DNA of 48,952 bases from CAZSAK01 sp964605155 (GTDB taxonomy: Bacteria; Pseudomonadota; Gammaproteobacteria; SZUA-140): the NCBI GenBank assembly GCA_964605155.1, contig CAZSAK010000019.1, forward strand, positions 1 to 48,952. The letters are read 5' to 3'. Of this stretch, positions 36,253 through 45,455 are shown piece after piece (the stretch's first letter is position 1; every line of letters starts with the position of its first letter). A program made the position numbers and the translations under genes. The notes below the pieces were generated by a model. That model was not told the DNA's origin and ran no database searches. It saw nothing but the letters and a program-made list of their open reading frames with translations.

Positions 36253-37749
36253 TTATGCACTTGCCTCTCTTGAGAATGAGTATTTAAGCAGCGGCGGTGT
36301 AATCAGTGTCGTGATGATGATCATCAGCACGATCGCCGAAAACAGATCGGCATTGATCACGCCGAGACTTTTTCCTATCGATGCAAATATAAGCCCGACC
36401 TCGCCACGCGGCATCATGCCGATACCGACTGACCATCTGTTGACACCGTTGCGGGCACCCCTGCCGCTGACGAGCTTGCCGAAGATTGCGACCAGCATCA
36501 GGACCAAGGCGATGATGATGACATCAATATTCAGAAACGCCTCCAGCTTTACCTGGATACCCATCAATACAAAGAAGATCGGCACGAGGATCGCTTCCAG
36601 TGGCGCGACCAGGTCCTTGATGGATAGGCGATGATGCAGATGATCTCCCCAGTGCGTGAAGTAGGCATCGTGCAGGATCAGGCCAGCGGCATAGGCGCCT
36701 ACAATCGTGGCGAGACCGACAAGGTTTGCAAACCATGCCAGGATCATGACAAATATAAAGGAAATAAACAGCTTCGCCTCGGCGACATCCATATAACGTA
36801 CGAGATAGATTGCAAACTTCAGCAGATGCGGGCTCAACAGGAAGGCGCTTATCAGAAATAACGCGGAAAGAGCCACGATGGACAGTATTTCATCGAATAC
36901 CACACTACCGGATACAATAATACCTGTCACGATAGCCAATATAATGAGACCCAGTATGTCATCGATAACGGCCGCGCCAAGAATGATATTGGTCTCTTTG
37001 GACTGCAGCCGGCCAAGGTCCTTGAGCACGCTCGCTGTAATACCGACGCTGGTAGCGCCCAGTGTCGCCGCTACGAACATATCGGCATTGACGGAAAGTT
37101 CTGGTATCAACAGGTAGGTTGCGATGAAACCCAGCAAGATGGGGCACAGCATGCCGATGACCGCAACCCGCAAGGAATCGGAACTTACCTTTCGCATCTC
37201 CTCGATACTTGATTCCAGTCCAACCAGGAATAACAAAAAGATTACCCCGTAACGCGAGAACACGTCTACGGTTTGGGCGATTTGCAGTAGTTGTGTACCC
37301 TGGGGTCCTTGCATGATTGAGATGACACTATCAGAGACATCCGGTTCCAGAACCTTGCGGGCGGATTGCTCCAGGCTGAGTCCCTGCAACGTCTGTTCAA
37401 CCATGTTAAATATGGCCGTGCCTTCACGCAATATCGTGACCAGGTCAACTCCGAAATAGAAGAGTATATTACCCAACAGAATTCCCACAATGAGTTCGCC
37501 CAGTACAGATGGCTGGCCCAGTCTGCGGGCAATAAAACGTCCCAGCAGGGCGAAAAACAATATGCCTGTGACACTCAGAATCACAGGGGCGATGGGATCG
37601 CCATGATAAACAATATTGGTCTCCGCCGTGGCGGCTGTGAAGGGGGAAAAAGTCAGGATCAGTATAGATCCGATGATGAACGGCGTGGCGTTCATCGCAT
37701 AACCTGGCATATGTGATATACGGAGAAATTCAGGCATCACACCCAGCAT
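36253..37749 (-). CDS. Cation:proton antiporter, CPA2 (KefB/GerN-type) membrane domain only
   Basis: A 498-residue inner-membrane protein with about 12-13 helices. The Na+/H+ exchanger core is clear: GRFIARRLGQPSVLGELIVGILLGN, FLLFLVGLESS, GATSVGITASVL, AAVIDDILGLIILAIV (paired Asp of the ion site), MMPRGEVGLIFASIG. A segment of about 60 residues (about 115-170) inserted between early helices is unusual. The C-terminal NAD-binding TrkA domain of Kef proteins is absent. The start is uncertain: several in-frame Mets lie within the first 20 codons, and the one at 37695 puts a hydrophobic signal-like stretch at the N-terminus. The ion specificity is unknown. Confidence 0.88.
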   Translation of the reverse strand: MLGVMPEFLRISHMPGYAMNATPFIIGSILILTFSPFTAATAETNIVYHGDPIAPVILSVTGILFFALLGRFIARRLGQPSVLGELIVGILLGNILFYFGVDLVTILREGTAIFNMVEQTLQGLSLEQSARKVLEPDVSDSVISIMQGPQGTQLLQIAQTVDVFSRYGVIFLLFLVGLESSIEEMRKVSSDSLRVAVIGMLCPILLGFIATYLLIPELSVNADMFVAATLGATSVGITASVLKDLGRLQSKETNIILGAAVIDDILGLIILAIVTGIIVSGSVVFDEILSIVALSALFLISAFLLSPHLLKFAIYLVRYMDVAEAKLFISFIFVMILAWFANLVGLATIVGAYAAGLILHDAYFTHWGDHLHHRLSIKDLVAPLEAILVPIFFVLMGIQVKLEAFLNIDVIIIALVLMLVAIFGKLVSGRGARNGVNRWSVGIGMMPRGEVGLIFASIGKSLGVINADLFSAIVLMIIITTLITPPLLKYSFSREASA

Positions 37750-37796
37750 AATCTATATCACGCAGGGATCAAGGCCCTGGTGTGTTTTATAGCATG

Positions 37797-39245
37797 TTAC
37801 ATCAGGTGAGCATTTATAATCAGGTGCACATAGATGCTGAGCGCATATCCAAGGGCGATTGCCCAACTCCATTTCAAATGGGTGAAAAAAGTATAGACGC
37901 CGCGTGCCTGCCCCATCAATGCGACACCGGCGGCGGAACCGATTGACAACAATGATCCACCGACGCCGGCCGTCATGGTAACCAGCAACCATTGACCATG
38001 CGACATATCTGGGTTCATGGTCAGTACCGCAAACATGATCGGAATATTGTCTACTATGGCAGACAGGATGCCTACCAATGTATTTGCTGTCGTTGGTCCC
38101 AGGTCAATATAGATGTAATGCGAGATATGGGTTAGATAGCCTATCGTTCCCAGGCCGCCCACGCACAGAACAACTCCATAAAAGAACATCAGGGTATCCC
38201 ACTCGGCCCTGCGCATGCTGATGAATATATCAAACGGTTTCGCCTTGTCGTTGTAACGGGTTTCTTCAGGTCCGCCGATATGCGGGTACATCTTCGAAAT
38301 CTCGTCGCGGCGGAGAAAGTATCCGTATATTTTAAGAATACCAAGACCTGTCATCATGCCAAGGACCGGCGGGAGATTTAGATAGTTATGCATGGTAACG
38401 GCAAGGCAGATGGTCATTACAAACAATCCGATCACAATGAATCCACCCTGTTTGATCTTGATCGCTTCCTGCATGGCTTCAGGCTGTATCTTCGGCACTG
38501 CAAAGGACATGATGACCGCCGGAATCAGCCAGTTGATTGCTGAAGGAATGAAGATATCGAAAAATTCAAAGAATTCGACAACGCCGCGCTGCCATACCAT
38601 CAACGTGGTGATATCACCGAACGGGCTGTATGCGCCGCCTGCATTGGCAGCAATGACGATGTTGATACAGGAAACGCCTACGAAGGCCTTGTTGTCTCCT
38701 CCGACCGCCATAATCACAGCCGCCATGATCAGTGCGGTTGTGAGATTGTCCGCAACCGGCGAGATGAAAAATGCCAGCAGGCCCGTGAGCCAGAATATGG
38801 TGCGCAATGTATATCCCTTGGAGACGAGCCAGGATCGAAGCGCCTTGAAGATATTGCGTTCGGTCATGGTGTTGATATAGGTCATCGCTGCGAGCAGGAA
38901 CAGTAACAATTCTGCATATTCCAGGATGTTGCTTTTGACGGCCTGTTCCGCGGTTTCGGTATCACCGTTCAGTGCATAGGCAATCCCGACCAGGGTCCAG
39001 ATCAGACCAGCTGCGACCATCACCGGCTTTGACTTGCGCAGGTGGATGAATTCTTCGCACATCACAGTGAGATAGGCCAGGACAAAAATGATGACAGATG
39101 CGATACCGAACCACGTGCCGGTCAGGTCTAGAGATGGTTGACTGCCGAATTCATCAGCGGCGATGCACGCTGCTGGAATCAATCCGAATAACAGGATCAT
39201 CATTCGCAGCCACGGCATGGGAACCCTGAAGCTGTATTTATTCAT
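37797..39245 (-). CDS. nhaD: Na+/H+ antiporter NhaD
   Basis: A 482-residue antiporter of the ion-transporter superfamily that exports Na+ (or Li+) in exchange for H+, typical of marine and halo-alkaliphilic Proteobacteria. A signal-like N-terminus (about 1-29) is followed by roughly 12 helices. Family stretches are EFIHLRKSKPVMVAAGLIW, FFISPVADNLTTALIMAAV, ANAGGAYSPFGDITTLMVWQ and SAIVDNIPIMFAVLTM, the polar DN/TT residues of which line the transport path. It is upstream of the CPA2 antiporter gene, 47 bases apart and on the same strand, so the two may be co-expressed. Confidence 0.95.
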   Translation of the reverse strand: MNKYSFRVPMPWLRMMILLFGLIPAACIAADEFGSQPSLDLTGTWFGIASVIIFVLAYLTVMCEEFIHLRKSKPVMVAAGLIWTLVGIAYALNGDTETAEQAVKSNILEYAELLLFLLAAMTYINTMTERNIFKALRSWLVSKGYTLRTIFWLTGLLAFFISPVADNLTTALIMAAVIMAVGGDNKAFVGVSCINIVIAANAGGAYSPFGDITTLMVWQRGVVEFFEFFDIFIPSAINWLIPAVIMSFAVPKIQPEAMQEAIKIKQGGFIVIGLFVMTICLAVTMHNYLNLPPVLGMMTGLGILKIYGYFLRRDEISKMYPHIGGPEETRYNDKAKPFDIFISMRRAEWDTLMFFYGVVLCVGGLGTIGYLTHISHYIYIDLGPTTANTLVGILSAIVDNIPIMFAVLTMNPDMSHGQWLLVTMTAGVGGSLLSIGSAAGVALMGQARGVYTFFTHLKWSWAIALGYALSIYVHLIINAHLM

Positions 39246-39529
39246 ATATTTTTTCCAGAGATGAGCAGTGTTTATGTTTTATATTTAGTATGCTTGTTGA
39301 AGGCGCTGCACAGCAGTGCAAGATTCTCCCATGATGGCGGGGTCAGGTCTAGTAATATCCTTCGACTTGTAAGGGATTCACAATCATATGGTCACCATGA
39401 TTTCCCTGACTCGGAATTATTAGTAAAGATGTTTGGAGACGGAGCAAGTGCTAATGGACAAGTGTTGGAACAGGGAGCAGTTATTAGTATATCGCTTCTA
39501 CCAAAATGTACTTGTGGAGCTGAAACCGA

Positions 39530-39999
39530 TCGCAGCGGTTCCTCGAGTTTGCCGACCTTGTTTGATTCCTTCTTTATAAGCTCATGGGTGTTATCATCGA
39601 TAATATATGGCGTAGGGTTGTTCAACCAGTACGACCGTTTTTGTGTTAACGACGGAGTCGAAGGTTCTTGAAAATCAGCCATACGGCGAGAGGTATCTTG
39701 CTCAGGATCGGTATGGAGGAATGTTCTCTGTTCCTGGTGTTTCGATCAGGCCATCGATGAATATCGATTGACCGTTTTCCTCTGACAGTATTGGCATCAC
39801 TGCGGAGGCTTTCTGCGAGGGAATGCCGTCCACTGATTCGCCGATACTGACTGCGAGGGTGGTATCGGGGACCTTCGACTCGATCAGGATCGGGCGTTTT
39901 CCCGATCGATTTTTACCGGGAATTTTCCGAAATGGTTGAGGAATTCATTCAAATCCACAATAATCAGCGAGTTGCAATCATCTGTCCGTCGCTGAAATA
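39530..39999 (-). pseudogene. Decayed secretin (GspD/PilQ/YscC superfamily) C-terminal region
   Basis: Reading downward on the minus strand, secretin-like pieces appear in successive frames. The first is SLIIVDLNEFLNHFG...KIDRE (stop at 39884). In another frame comes RPILIESKVPDTTLAVSIG, then SEENGQSIFIDGLIETPGTE, the hallmark GQ-x-x-x-x-GGLI element (stop at 39702). In a third frame is SIPILSKIPLAVWLIFKN, like the P-LG-IP-LG-LF element (stop at 39646). Then FDSVVNTKTVVLV, and in a further frame TPYIIDDNTHELIKK. Together they spell the end of a secretin pore with at least three frameshifts and missing core. No intact product is possible. The region just precedes moxR, and the plus strand is not coding. 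Confidence 0.7.
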
Positions 40000-40082
40000 T
40001 TCTCCCTAAACTTTTTGTCTTCAGCGATGTCAAAAAAATGCCAGAAATATTTTTAGCCACGTGAAAAGATAACCGGGTGACC

Positions 40083-41051
40083 ATGTCCAATCAGGAAGCG
40101 ATCAGGAAACTTCACAACTACATCGGTCAGCACATCATCGGGCAGAATACCTTAATCAACAGGCTTCTTATAGCCTTGTTGGCGGACGGTCATTTATTGG
40201 TGGAAGGTGCTCCGGGACTGGCCAAGACACGGGCCATTAAAATCCTCAGTCAGGGAATCGAGGGTGATTTTCATCGCATTCAGTTTACACCGGACCTGCT
40301 GCCCGCTGATCTTACCGGTACGGAAGTCTTCAGGCCGCAGGACGGATCGTTCAAGTTTCAGCGCGGCCCCCTGTTTCATAATATGATCCTGGCCGATGAA
40401 ATCAATCGTGCTCCGGCCAAGGTGCAATCCGCGTTACTGGAGGCGATGGCGGAACGCCAGATCACGGTCGGATCGATCACCTATAAACTGCCCGACTTGT
40501 TTCTTGTGATGGCGACACAAAATCCAATCGAACAGGAGGGTACCTACCCGTTGCCTGAGGCACAGCTTGACCGTTTCTTGCTGCACATCAATATCGATTA
40601 TCCGGATGCCGAAAGCGAGCAGGGCATCCTGCGACTGGCTCGCGAGGAGGCACGCCAGAACCGGCGACTGCAGGACAAACCGGTTGAGCAGATCAGCCAG
40701 CAGGCCCTGTTCGATGCGCGTGATGAAGTCATGAACACCTATATGGCGGAGAATCTCGAACAGTACCTGTTACACATTGTTCTTGCAACCCGCAATCCAC
40801 AGCCTTACGGAGACAGCCTGGCTCAATGGTTGCAGTACGGCGCGAGCCCGCGGGCCAGTATTGCGCTCGATCGCTGTGCCCGTGCCCATGCCTGGCTGGA
40901 AGGGCGTGATTTTGTGACGCCGGAAGACATACAGACACTCGCTTACGATGTATTGCGGCATCGCATCATCCTGACATACGAGGCTGAGGCTGACGGCATC
41001 ACGCCGGACAAGTTCATTTCCGAATTGATCGGCTGCATCGCGGTTCCATGA
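40083..41051 (+). CDS. MoxR-family AAA+ ATPase
   Basis: A 322-residue AAA+ chaperone of the MoxR Proper type, thought to help assemble or activate VWA-domain partners. Walker A GAPGLAKT is at 42-49, Walker B is NMILADEINRAPAKVQSAL, sensor 1 is VMATQNPIEQEGTYPLPEAQLDRF. A GTG at 40077 is an alternative start two codons earlier. It begins a compact operon with DUF58, DUF4381, two VWA proteins and BatD. Its stop overlaps the next start by four bases (ATGA). Confidence 0.94.
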   Translation: MSNQEAIRKLHNYIGQHIIGQNTLINRLLIALLADGHLLVEGAPGLAKTRAIKILSQGIEGDFHRIQFTPDLLPADLTGTEVFRPQDGSFKFQRGPLFHNMILADEINRAPAKVQSALLEAMAERQITVGSITYKLPDLFLVMATQNPIEQEGTYPLPEAQLDRFLLHINIDYPDAESEQGILRLAREEARQNRRLQDKPVEQISQQALFDARDEVMNTYMAENLEQYLLHIVLATRNPQPYGDSLAQWLQYGASPRASIALDRCARAHAWLEGRDFVTPEDIQTLAYDVLRHRIILTYEAEADGITPDKFISELIGCIAVP

Positions 41052-42040
41052 TAACGGCATTGAATCGTTTACGTCGGCGTTTCGGCGGGTTGCATACTAC
41101 CGGACCTGTGGATAACGGCGAGGATCCCGTACGTGTCAATACTGCGAGCCTGATAGATCTGCACCGTGCCGCACAAGGTCTGCCGCTCAAGGTTGGTAAG
41201 ATCAGCGCGCGTCAAAGCGGCAACTATCTTTCCCCCTTCAAGGGCCGCGGGATGGAATTTGATGAAGTGCGGCCGTACCAGCCCGGGGATGATATCCGCA
41301 CCCTCGACTGGCGTGTTACCGCACGCAGCGGAAAGCCTCATACAAAATTGTTTCGTGAGGAACGTGAACGATCGGTTTTGATGTGGGTTGATTTCCGTGC
41401 ACCAATGTTTTTTGCCACCCGCGGTGTATTCAAATCCGTACTGGCTGCGCGAGCAGCCGCATTGCTGGCCTGGAGCGCGGCCCATCATGGCGACCGGCTC
41501 GGCGGACTGATTTTTTCGGAACAGCAACATCAGGAGTTGCGTCCACAGCGCGGTCGCAGGGCTGTATTGCACTTTATCTCCCGCCTGGTAAGCCACAGTG
41601 CCTGGACTCGACAGGACAACTATACAACCGCGCAGGGAGATAAGGGGCGAGAGGCCGTCGTCAGACTGCGTCGCGTTACCCGTCCGGGAAGTCTGGTGTT
41701 TTTACTGAGTGATTTTCGTGGAATCGATGCACAGGCGGAATCGCATCTTGGGCAGCTCGCCCGTCACAACGATGTCGTACTGGTGTTTATCCATGATCCG
41801 CTTGAATCGGATCTGCCCCCGGCAGGTATCTACAAGGTCAGTGACGGTGCACGGGAGGTTGTGCTCAATACGTTCGGACAGGAGACGAGAAATCGCTATC
41901 AGCACTCTTTCCGGCAACGTTATGACCACATGCGGGGTTTCTGTCAGCGACATGGTATCTATTTCCTGTCCTGTTCAACCACACAGGATCTTGTGGATAC
42001 CCTGAAAAGTGGGCTTGGTTTAAAGAGAGGTCACGGCTGA
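41048..42040 (+). CDS. DUF58 protein of the MoxR/Bat operon
   Basis: A 330-residue cytoplasmic protein. The DUF58 signature GRGMEFDEVRPYQPGDDIRTLDWRV-type segment spans about 73-100 and is followed by ARSGKPHTKLFREERER. The last two thirds resemble a degenerate VWA fold (SVLMWVDFRAPM; SLVFLLSDFRG; DVVLVFIHDPLE). It is the usual partner of MoxR ATPases; the biochemical role is not established. The start is coupled to moxR by ATGA. A 44-base gap follows before the DUF4381 gene, the only sizeable gap of the operon. Confidence 0.92.
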   Translation: MITALNRLRRRFGGLHTTGPVDNGEDPVRVNTASLIDLHRAAQGLPLKVGKISARQSGNYLSPFKGRGMEFDEVRPYQPGDDIRTLDWRVTARSGKPHTKLFREERERSVLMWVDFRAPMFFATRGVFKSVLAARAAALLAWSAAHHGDRLGGLIFSEQQHQELRPQRGRRAVLHFISRLVSHSAWTRQDNYTTAQGDKGREAVVRLRRVTRPGSLVFLLSDFRGIDAQAESHLGQLARHNDVVLVFIHDPLESDLPPAGIYKVSDGAREVVLNTFGQETRNRYQHSFRQRYDHMRGFCQRHGIYFLSCSTTQDLVDTLKSGLGLKRGHG

Positions 42041-42084
42041 TTATTGCCTGGGACTGACGGATCGATAGTACATCCATTTGGTTA

Positions 42085-42600
42085 ATGCCTGAAGCACAAC
42101 AATTAGCGTTACGGGATATCCACCTGCCGGAAGCCGTTTCCTGGTGGCCACCCGCGCCGGGATGGTGGGTGCTGGCGGGTCTGGTGATCGTTTTGCTCGT
42201 GGTCCTGTGGGCACTGCGTGCCTGGCGCAGGCGCAGGCGTCTGCGCAATGACGCCATCGCCGAGCTGGCCCGAATACGTGACGATTACGAACGTCACGAA
42301 GACGGACAGCGTCTGGTACGAGAGTTGTCCGTCCTGTTGCGTCGCATAGCCATCAGTTATTACCCGCGCAGTGACGTTGCCGCCCTGACCGGAGACCAGT
42401 GGTTGCGATTTCTGGATGAAAGCAACCATTTTGATAATCAAGCGCAGGGTTTCCTGAACGGGGCGGGCAAGGTACTGAACACGGGCCCGTATCAGGCCCA
42501 TCTGGAGATCGATACCCAAGGCCTGATCGCACTGTGCTGCAGGTGGATCGAGGCGTTACCTGCAAAACCGGTCACCACCGGGTATGGAGAAAGCCGTTGA
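42085..42600 (+). CDS. DUF4381 membrane protein of the Bat operon
   Basis: A 171-residue protein with a short N-terminal segment (RDIHLPEAVSWWPPAPGWW), one membrane helix at about residues 31-47 (VLAGLVIVLLVVLWALR) and a basic RRRRR stop-transfer run. A cytoplasmic helical domain contains LSVLLRRIAISYYPRSDVAALTGDQWLRFL, the core of the family. This is a regular member of MoxR-Bat operons; its role is unknown. Its TGA overlaps the TTG start of the next gene. Confidence 0.9.
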   Translation: MPEAQQLALRDIHLPEAVSWWPPAPGWWVLAGLVIVLLVVLWALRAWRRRRRLRNDAIAELARIRDDYERHEDGQRLVRELSVLLRRIAISYYPRSDVAALTGDQWLRFLDESNHFDNQAQGFLNGAGKVLNTGPYQAHLEIDTQGLIALCCRWIEALPAKPVTTGYGESR

Positions 42601-43589
42601 TTCATTTTCAATGGCCGTGGTTATTGTTGCTCTTGCCTGTGCCATTGCTGTTGCGGCGCCTGATGCCGCCCGCGTCTTCAACGCGCGATGCCGCACTGCG
42701 TGTGCCCTTTATAGAGGATTTCAGCAGTACCGTGTCTGCGCACGCCGGACTCATCACCCGTAAGGTGACCTTGTGGCTGGCCTTGCTGGCGTGGATCTTG
42801 TTGATCATCGCCGTTGCACGTCCACAATGGCTGGGAGACCCTGTGGAATTGCCGGTCAGCGGCCGTGACCTGATGCTGGCGGTCGATCTGTCCGGAAGTA
42901 TGGAGGTCGAGGACTTTGATCTGAACGGCAATACGGTCAACCGATTGCAGGCCACACAATATGTGGCGGGTGCTTTTATAGATCGCCGGGTCGGTGACCG
43001 GTTGGGGCTCATACTGTTCGGCAGGCAGGCATACCTGCAAACGCCGTTGACCTTCGACAGGAAAACCGTCAAGACATTGCTGTCAGAGGCGGTAATCGGT
43101 CTGGCCGGCAAGGAAACCGCGATCGGCGATGCCATTGGGCTTGCCGTAAAAAGGCTGCGGGACAAAAGCCAGAACAGCCGGGTGCTGATCTTGCTTACCG
43201 ACGGTGCTAATACCGCGGGTGAGGTAGATCCCGTGCGAGCGGCGGACCTGGCCGCGGAAGAAGGGTTGAAGATCTATACCATCGGAATCGGGGCGGACGA
43301 AATGATGGTGCGTTCATTTTTTGGTACCCGCAAGGTCAATCCATCCGTCGATCTCGATGAAAAAACTCTCAAGGCGATTGCGGAGAAGACCGGCGGGCGT
43401 TATTTCCGGGCACGCGACACGGATGAACTTGAGAAGATTTACCAGTTGCTGGATGAATTGGAACCCGTGGAGCAGGAGAAACATGTATTCCGACCGGCAA
43501 GCGCATTGTATTACTGGCCGCTTGGCACTGCGATGGTCATCGCGGCGCTACTGTTGCTGGGACGCCAGCTTGGCTGGTCGGGTGGATAA
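42597..43589 (+). CDS. batA: VWA-domain membrane protein BatA
   Basis: A 330-residue inner-membrane protein. Membrane helices lie at about 7-20 and 59-74, a VWA domain at about 90-275 with MIDAS residues Asp97, Ser99, Ser101 (AVDLSGSMEVED), Thr near 180 and Asp in LLTDGANTAG. The final helix at about 306-323 (WPLGTAMVIAALLLLG) re-enters the membrane. The start is read as TTG, inside TTGA that also holds the stop of the DUF4381 gene, with GGAGA six bases upstream. No ATG offers this spacing. BatA-type proteins support stress resistance or protein assembly in other bacteria; the exact job is unknown. Confidence 0.91.
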   Translation: MIHFQWPWLLLLLPVPLLLRRLMPPASSTRDAALRVPFIEDFSSTVSAHAGLITRKVTLWLALLAWILLIIAVARPQWLGDPVELPVSGRDLMLAVDLSGSMEVEDFDLNGNTVNRLQATQYVAGAFIDRRVGDRLGLILFGRQAYLQTPLTFDRKTVKTLLSEAVIGLAGKETAIGDAIGLAVKRLRDKSQNSRVLILLTDGANTAGEVDPVRAADLAAEEGLKIYTIGIGADEMMVRSFFGTRKVNPSVDLDEKTLKAIAEKTGGRYFRARDTDELEKIYQLLDELEPVEQEKHVFRPASALYYWPLGTAMVIAALLLLGRQLGWSGG

Positions 43590-43595
43590 CATAAG

Positions 43596-45455
43596 ATGCA
43601 GATTGCAGAGATAGTGAATCAATTTCATTTTGTGCGACCTTTATGGTTATGGGTCTTCCTGGTGCTGATCGCGCTATTGTGGATACAGTCTCGCCATGTA
43701 CGTAATAGCCGCAGTTGGCAGGCCGTCTGTGATCCACAGTTGTTGCCGCACATCCTGGCTGGTACACCGGGGCGGGAAAGACGCTGGCCGCTCGTTGTCA
43801 CCGGGTTTGTTGGCGTGTTGGCCATTCTTGCGTTGGCGGGACCTGCGTGGAAACAACTTGAACAGCCCGTGTTTCGCGACCAGTCGGCATTGGTGATTGC
43901 CCTGGATCTGTCGCGCTCGATGGATGCGGAGGATATCAAGCCGAGCCGTCTCGGTCGTGCCCGCCTCAAGGTGATCGATATTCTCAAACAACGCTCCGAG
44001 GGTCAGACAGCATTGATTGTCTATGCCGCCGAGCCGTTTGTGGTCAGCCCACTGACTGATGACGCCGACACGATCGTCGCCATGGTGCCGACCCTGTCGA
44101 CCTCGCTGATGCCGAGCCAGGGAAGTCGTGCGGATCTTGCCCTGGTAAAGGCGATGCAGTTGCTGCAACAGGCAGGTGTACCGCATGGCGATATTCTGTT
44201 GGTAACCGATGGCATCGACAGTGATAGATTGGAGGGTGTTGTATCGAAGCTGACACGCAAGGGCGATCGCCTTTCCATCCTCGGTGTTGGGACAGTGGAG
44301 GGCGCACCTATCGCCACCGGCAGCGGCGGCTTTCTCAAAGATCGTGATGGTTCGATCGTGATTCCCAAGCTGGACGAACAGGACTTGCGGGCGATCGCCT
44401 TACAAGGCGGTGGCAATTACCGCACACTGTCAACGGATGACCGCGATATCGAACGCTTGATGTCCCAGCTTTCACCCGGGCAACTTGACGTGGGAAAACA
44501 ACAGGCGGGATTCAAGGCCGATATCTGGCAGGAGGAGGGCCCGTGGTTGTTATTACTTGTCATCCCGTTTGCCGCCCTGACGTTTCGTCGAGGTTATCTG
44601 ATGGTCCTACTGTTGTTGTTTCTGCCCATGCCGGGCAGCGCCTATGCCTTGGGCTGGAGTGACCTCTGGCAACGCACTGATCAGCAGGCAGCCAGGGTTT
44701 TTGAGGAGGGAAAGCCGGACAAGGCAGCCGGCATGTTTGAGGACCCTCAATGGCGAGCCGCCGCGTATTACCGTGCCGGGGATTATCAACAGAGCTTGCA
44801 GGCCCTGGAAGGGCTCAATACCCCCGATGCCTGGTATAACAAGGGAAACGCGCTGGCAAGGCTCGGCCGCCTGGATGAGGCTATCAACGCCTACAACATG
44901 GCGCTCGATCTCGATCCAAATCATGAGGATGCCCGTTATAACCGTGACCAGGTCAGGAAATTGCTCAAGCGGCAAGCTTCAGATCAAAACAGAAGTCAAT
45001 CACAGCAGTCACAGGATTCTGATGCATCACCCGGGAATGATGATCGCCAAAGAGGGTCTCAAAAAGACCGCTCCCGTCAGGATCAGCAAGGGCAACAAGC
45101 TAACGCCAAGGACAGTGAAAATGGTACGCAACCAGAATCTCCGCATGAAGCATCACAACAGGCGCGCAACGATGGCCAACAGACCGATCATCAGGATGAC
45201 AAGAAGGATGCCAAAGAACAGAATGCGGTAAATGCCATGCAGCACGACGGGGATCAACAACAGGATAAAGACCAGGCCAGACAGGCCCAGGCACAAGTCA
45301 CGGATGATCTGACGGATAATAACGAGACACAACAGGCGAATGAACAATGGTTGCGCAGGATTCCGGATGATCCAGGCGGCCTGTTACGCCGCAAGTTCCT
45401 CTATCAATCACAACAGAGTCGCGGTCAGGAAGAGGAAGAGGAGCAGCCCTGGTGA
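43596..45455 (+). CDS. BatB/BatC fusion: VWA domain, membrane helices, TPR and long disordered tail
   Basis: A 619-residue protein joining what are two genes in some species. N-terminal helices lie at about 14-30 and 66-82. The VWA domain spans about 96-290 with Asp104, Ser106, Ser108 (ALDLSRSMDAED) and VTDGIDSD. Helices follow at about 312-325 and 331-347. TPR repeats then span about 370-465 (AWYNKGNALARLGRLDEAINAYN). Residues about 467-600 are almost only Gln, Asp, Asn, Ser, Lys and Glu, an unstructured linker. The end is RRIPDDPGGLLRRKFLYQ, the typical BatC terminus. It starts 6 bases after batA and its stop overlaps the batD start (GTGA). Confidence 0.92.
   Translation: MQIAEIVNQFHFVRPLWLWVFLVLIALLWIQSRHVRNSRSWQAVCDPQLLPHILAGTPGRERRWPLVVTGFVGVLAILALAGPAWKQLEQPVFRDQSALVIALDLSRSMDAEDIKPSRLGRARLKVIDILKQRSEGQTALIVYAAEPFVVSPLTDDADTIVAMVPTLSTSLMPSQGSRADLALVKAMQLLQQAGVPHGDILLVTDGIDSDRLEGVVSKLTRKGDRLSILGVGTVEGAPIATGSGGFLKDRDGSIVIPKLDEQDLRAIALQGGGNYRTLSTDDRDIERLMSQLSPGQLDVGKQQAGFKADIWQEEGPWLLLLVIPFAALTFRRGYLMVLLLLFLPMPGSAYALGWSDLWQRTDQQAARVFEEGKPDKAAGMFEDPQWRAAAYYRAGDYQQSLQALEGLNTPDAWYNKGNALARLGRLDEAINAYNMALDLDPNHEDARYNRDQVRKLLKRQASDQNRSQSQQSQDSDASPGNDDRQRGSQKDRSRQDQQGQQANAKDSENGTQPESPHEASQQARNDGQQTDHQDDKKDAKEQNAVNAMQHDGDQQQDKDQARQAQAQVTDDLTDNNETQQANEQWLRRIPDDPGGLLRRKFLYQSQQSRGQEEEEEQPW

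Noticed and set aside
39261..39671. A 136-codon plus-strand reading frame between nhaD and moxR.
   Set aside because: It overlaps minus-strand frames with secretin character, has no ribosome-binding site, and its translation resembles no known protein.
45000..45300. Gln/Asp-rich stretch in BatB/C as a tandem DNA repeat or CRISPR-like array.
   Set aside because: The DNA shows no regular repeat unit; only the amino-acid composition is biased.
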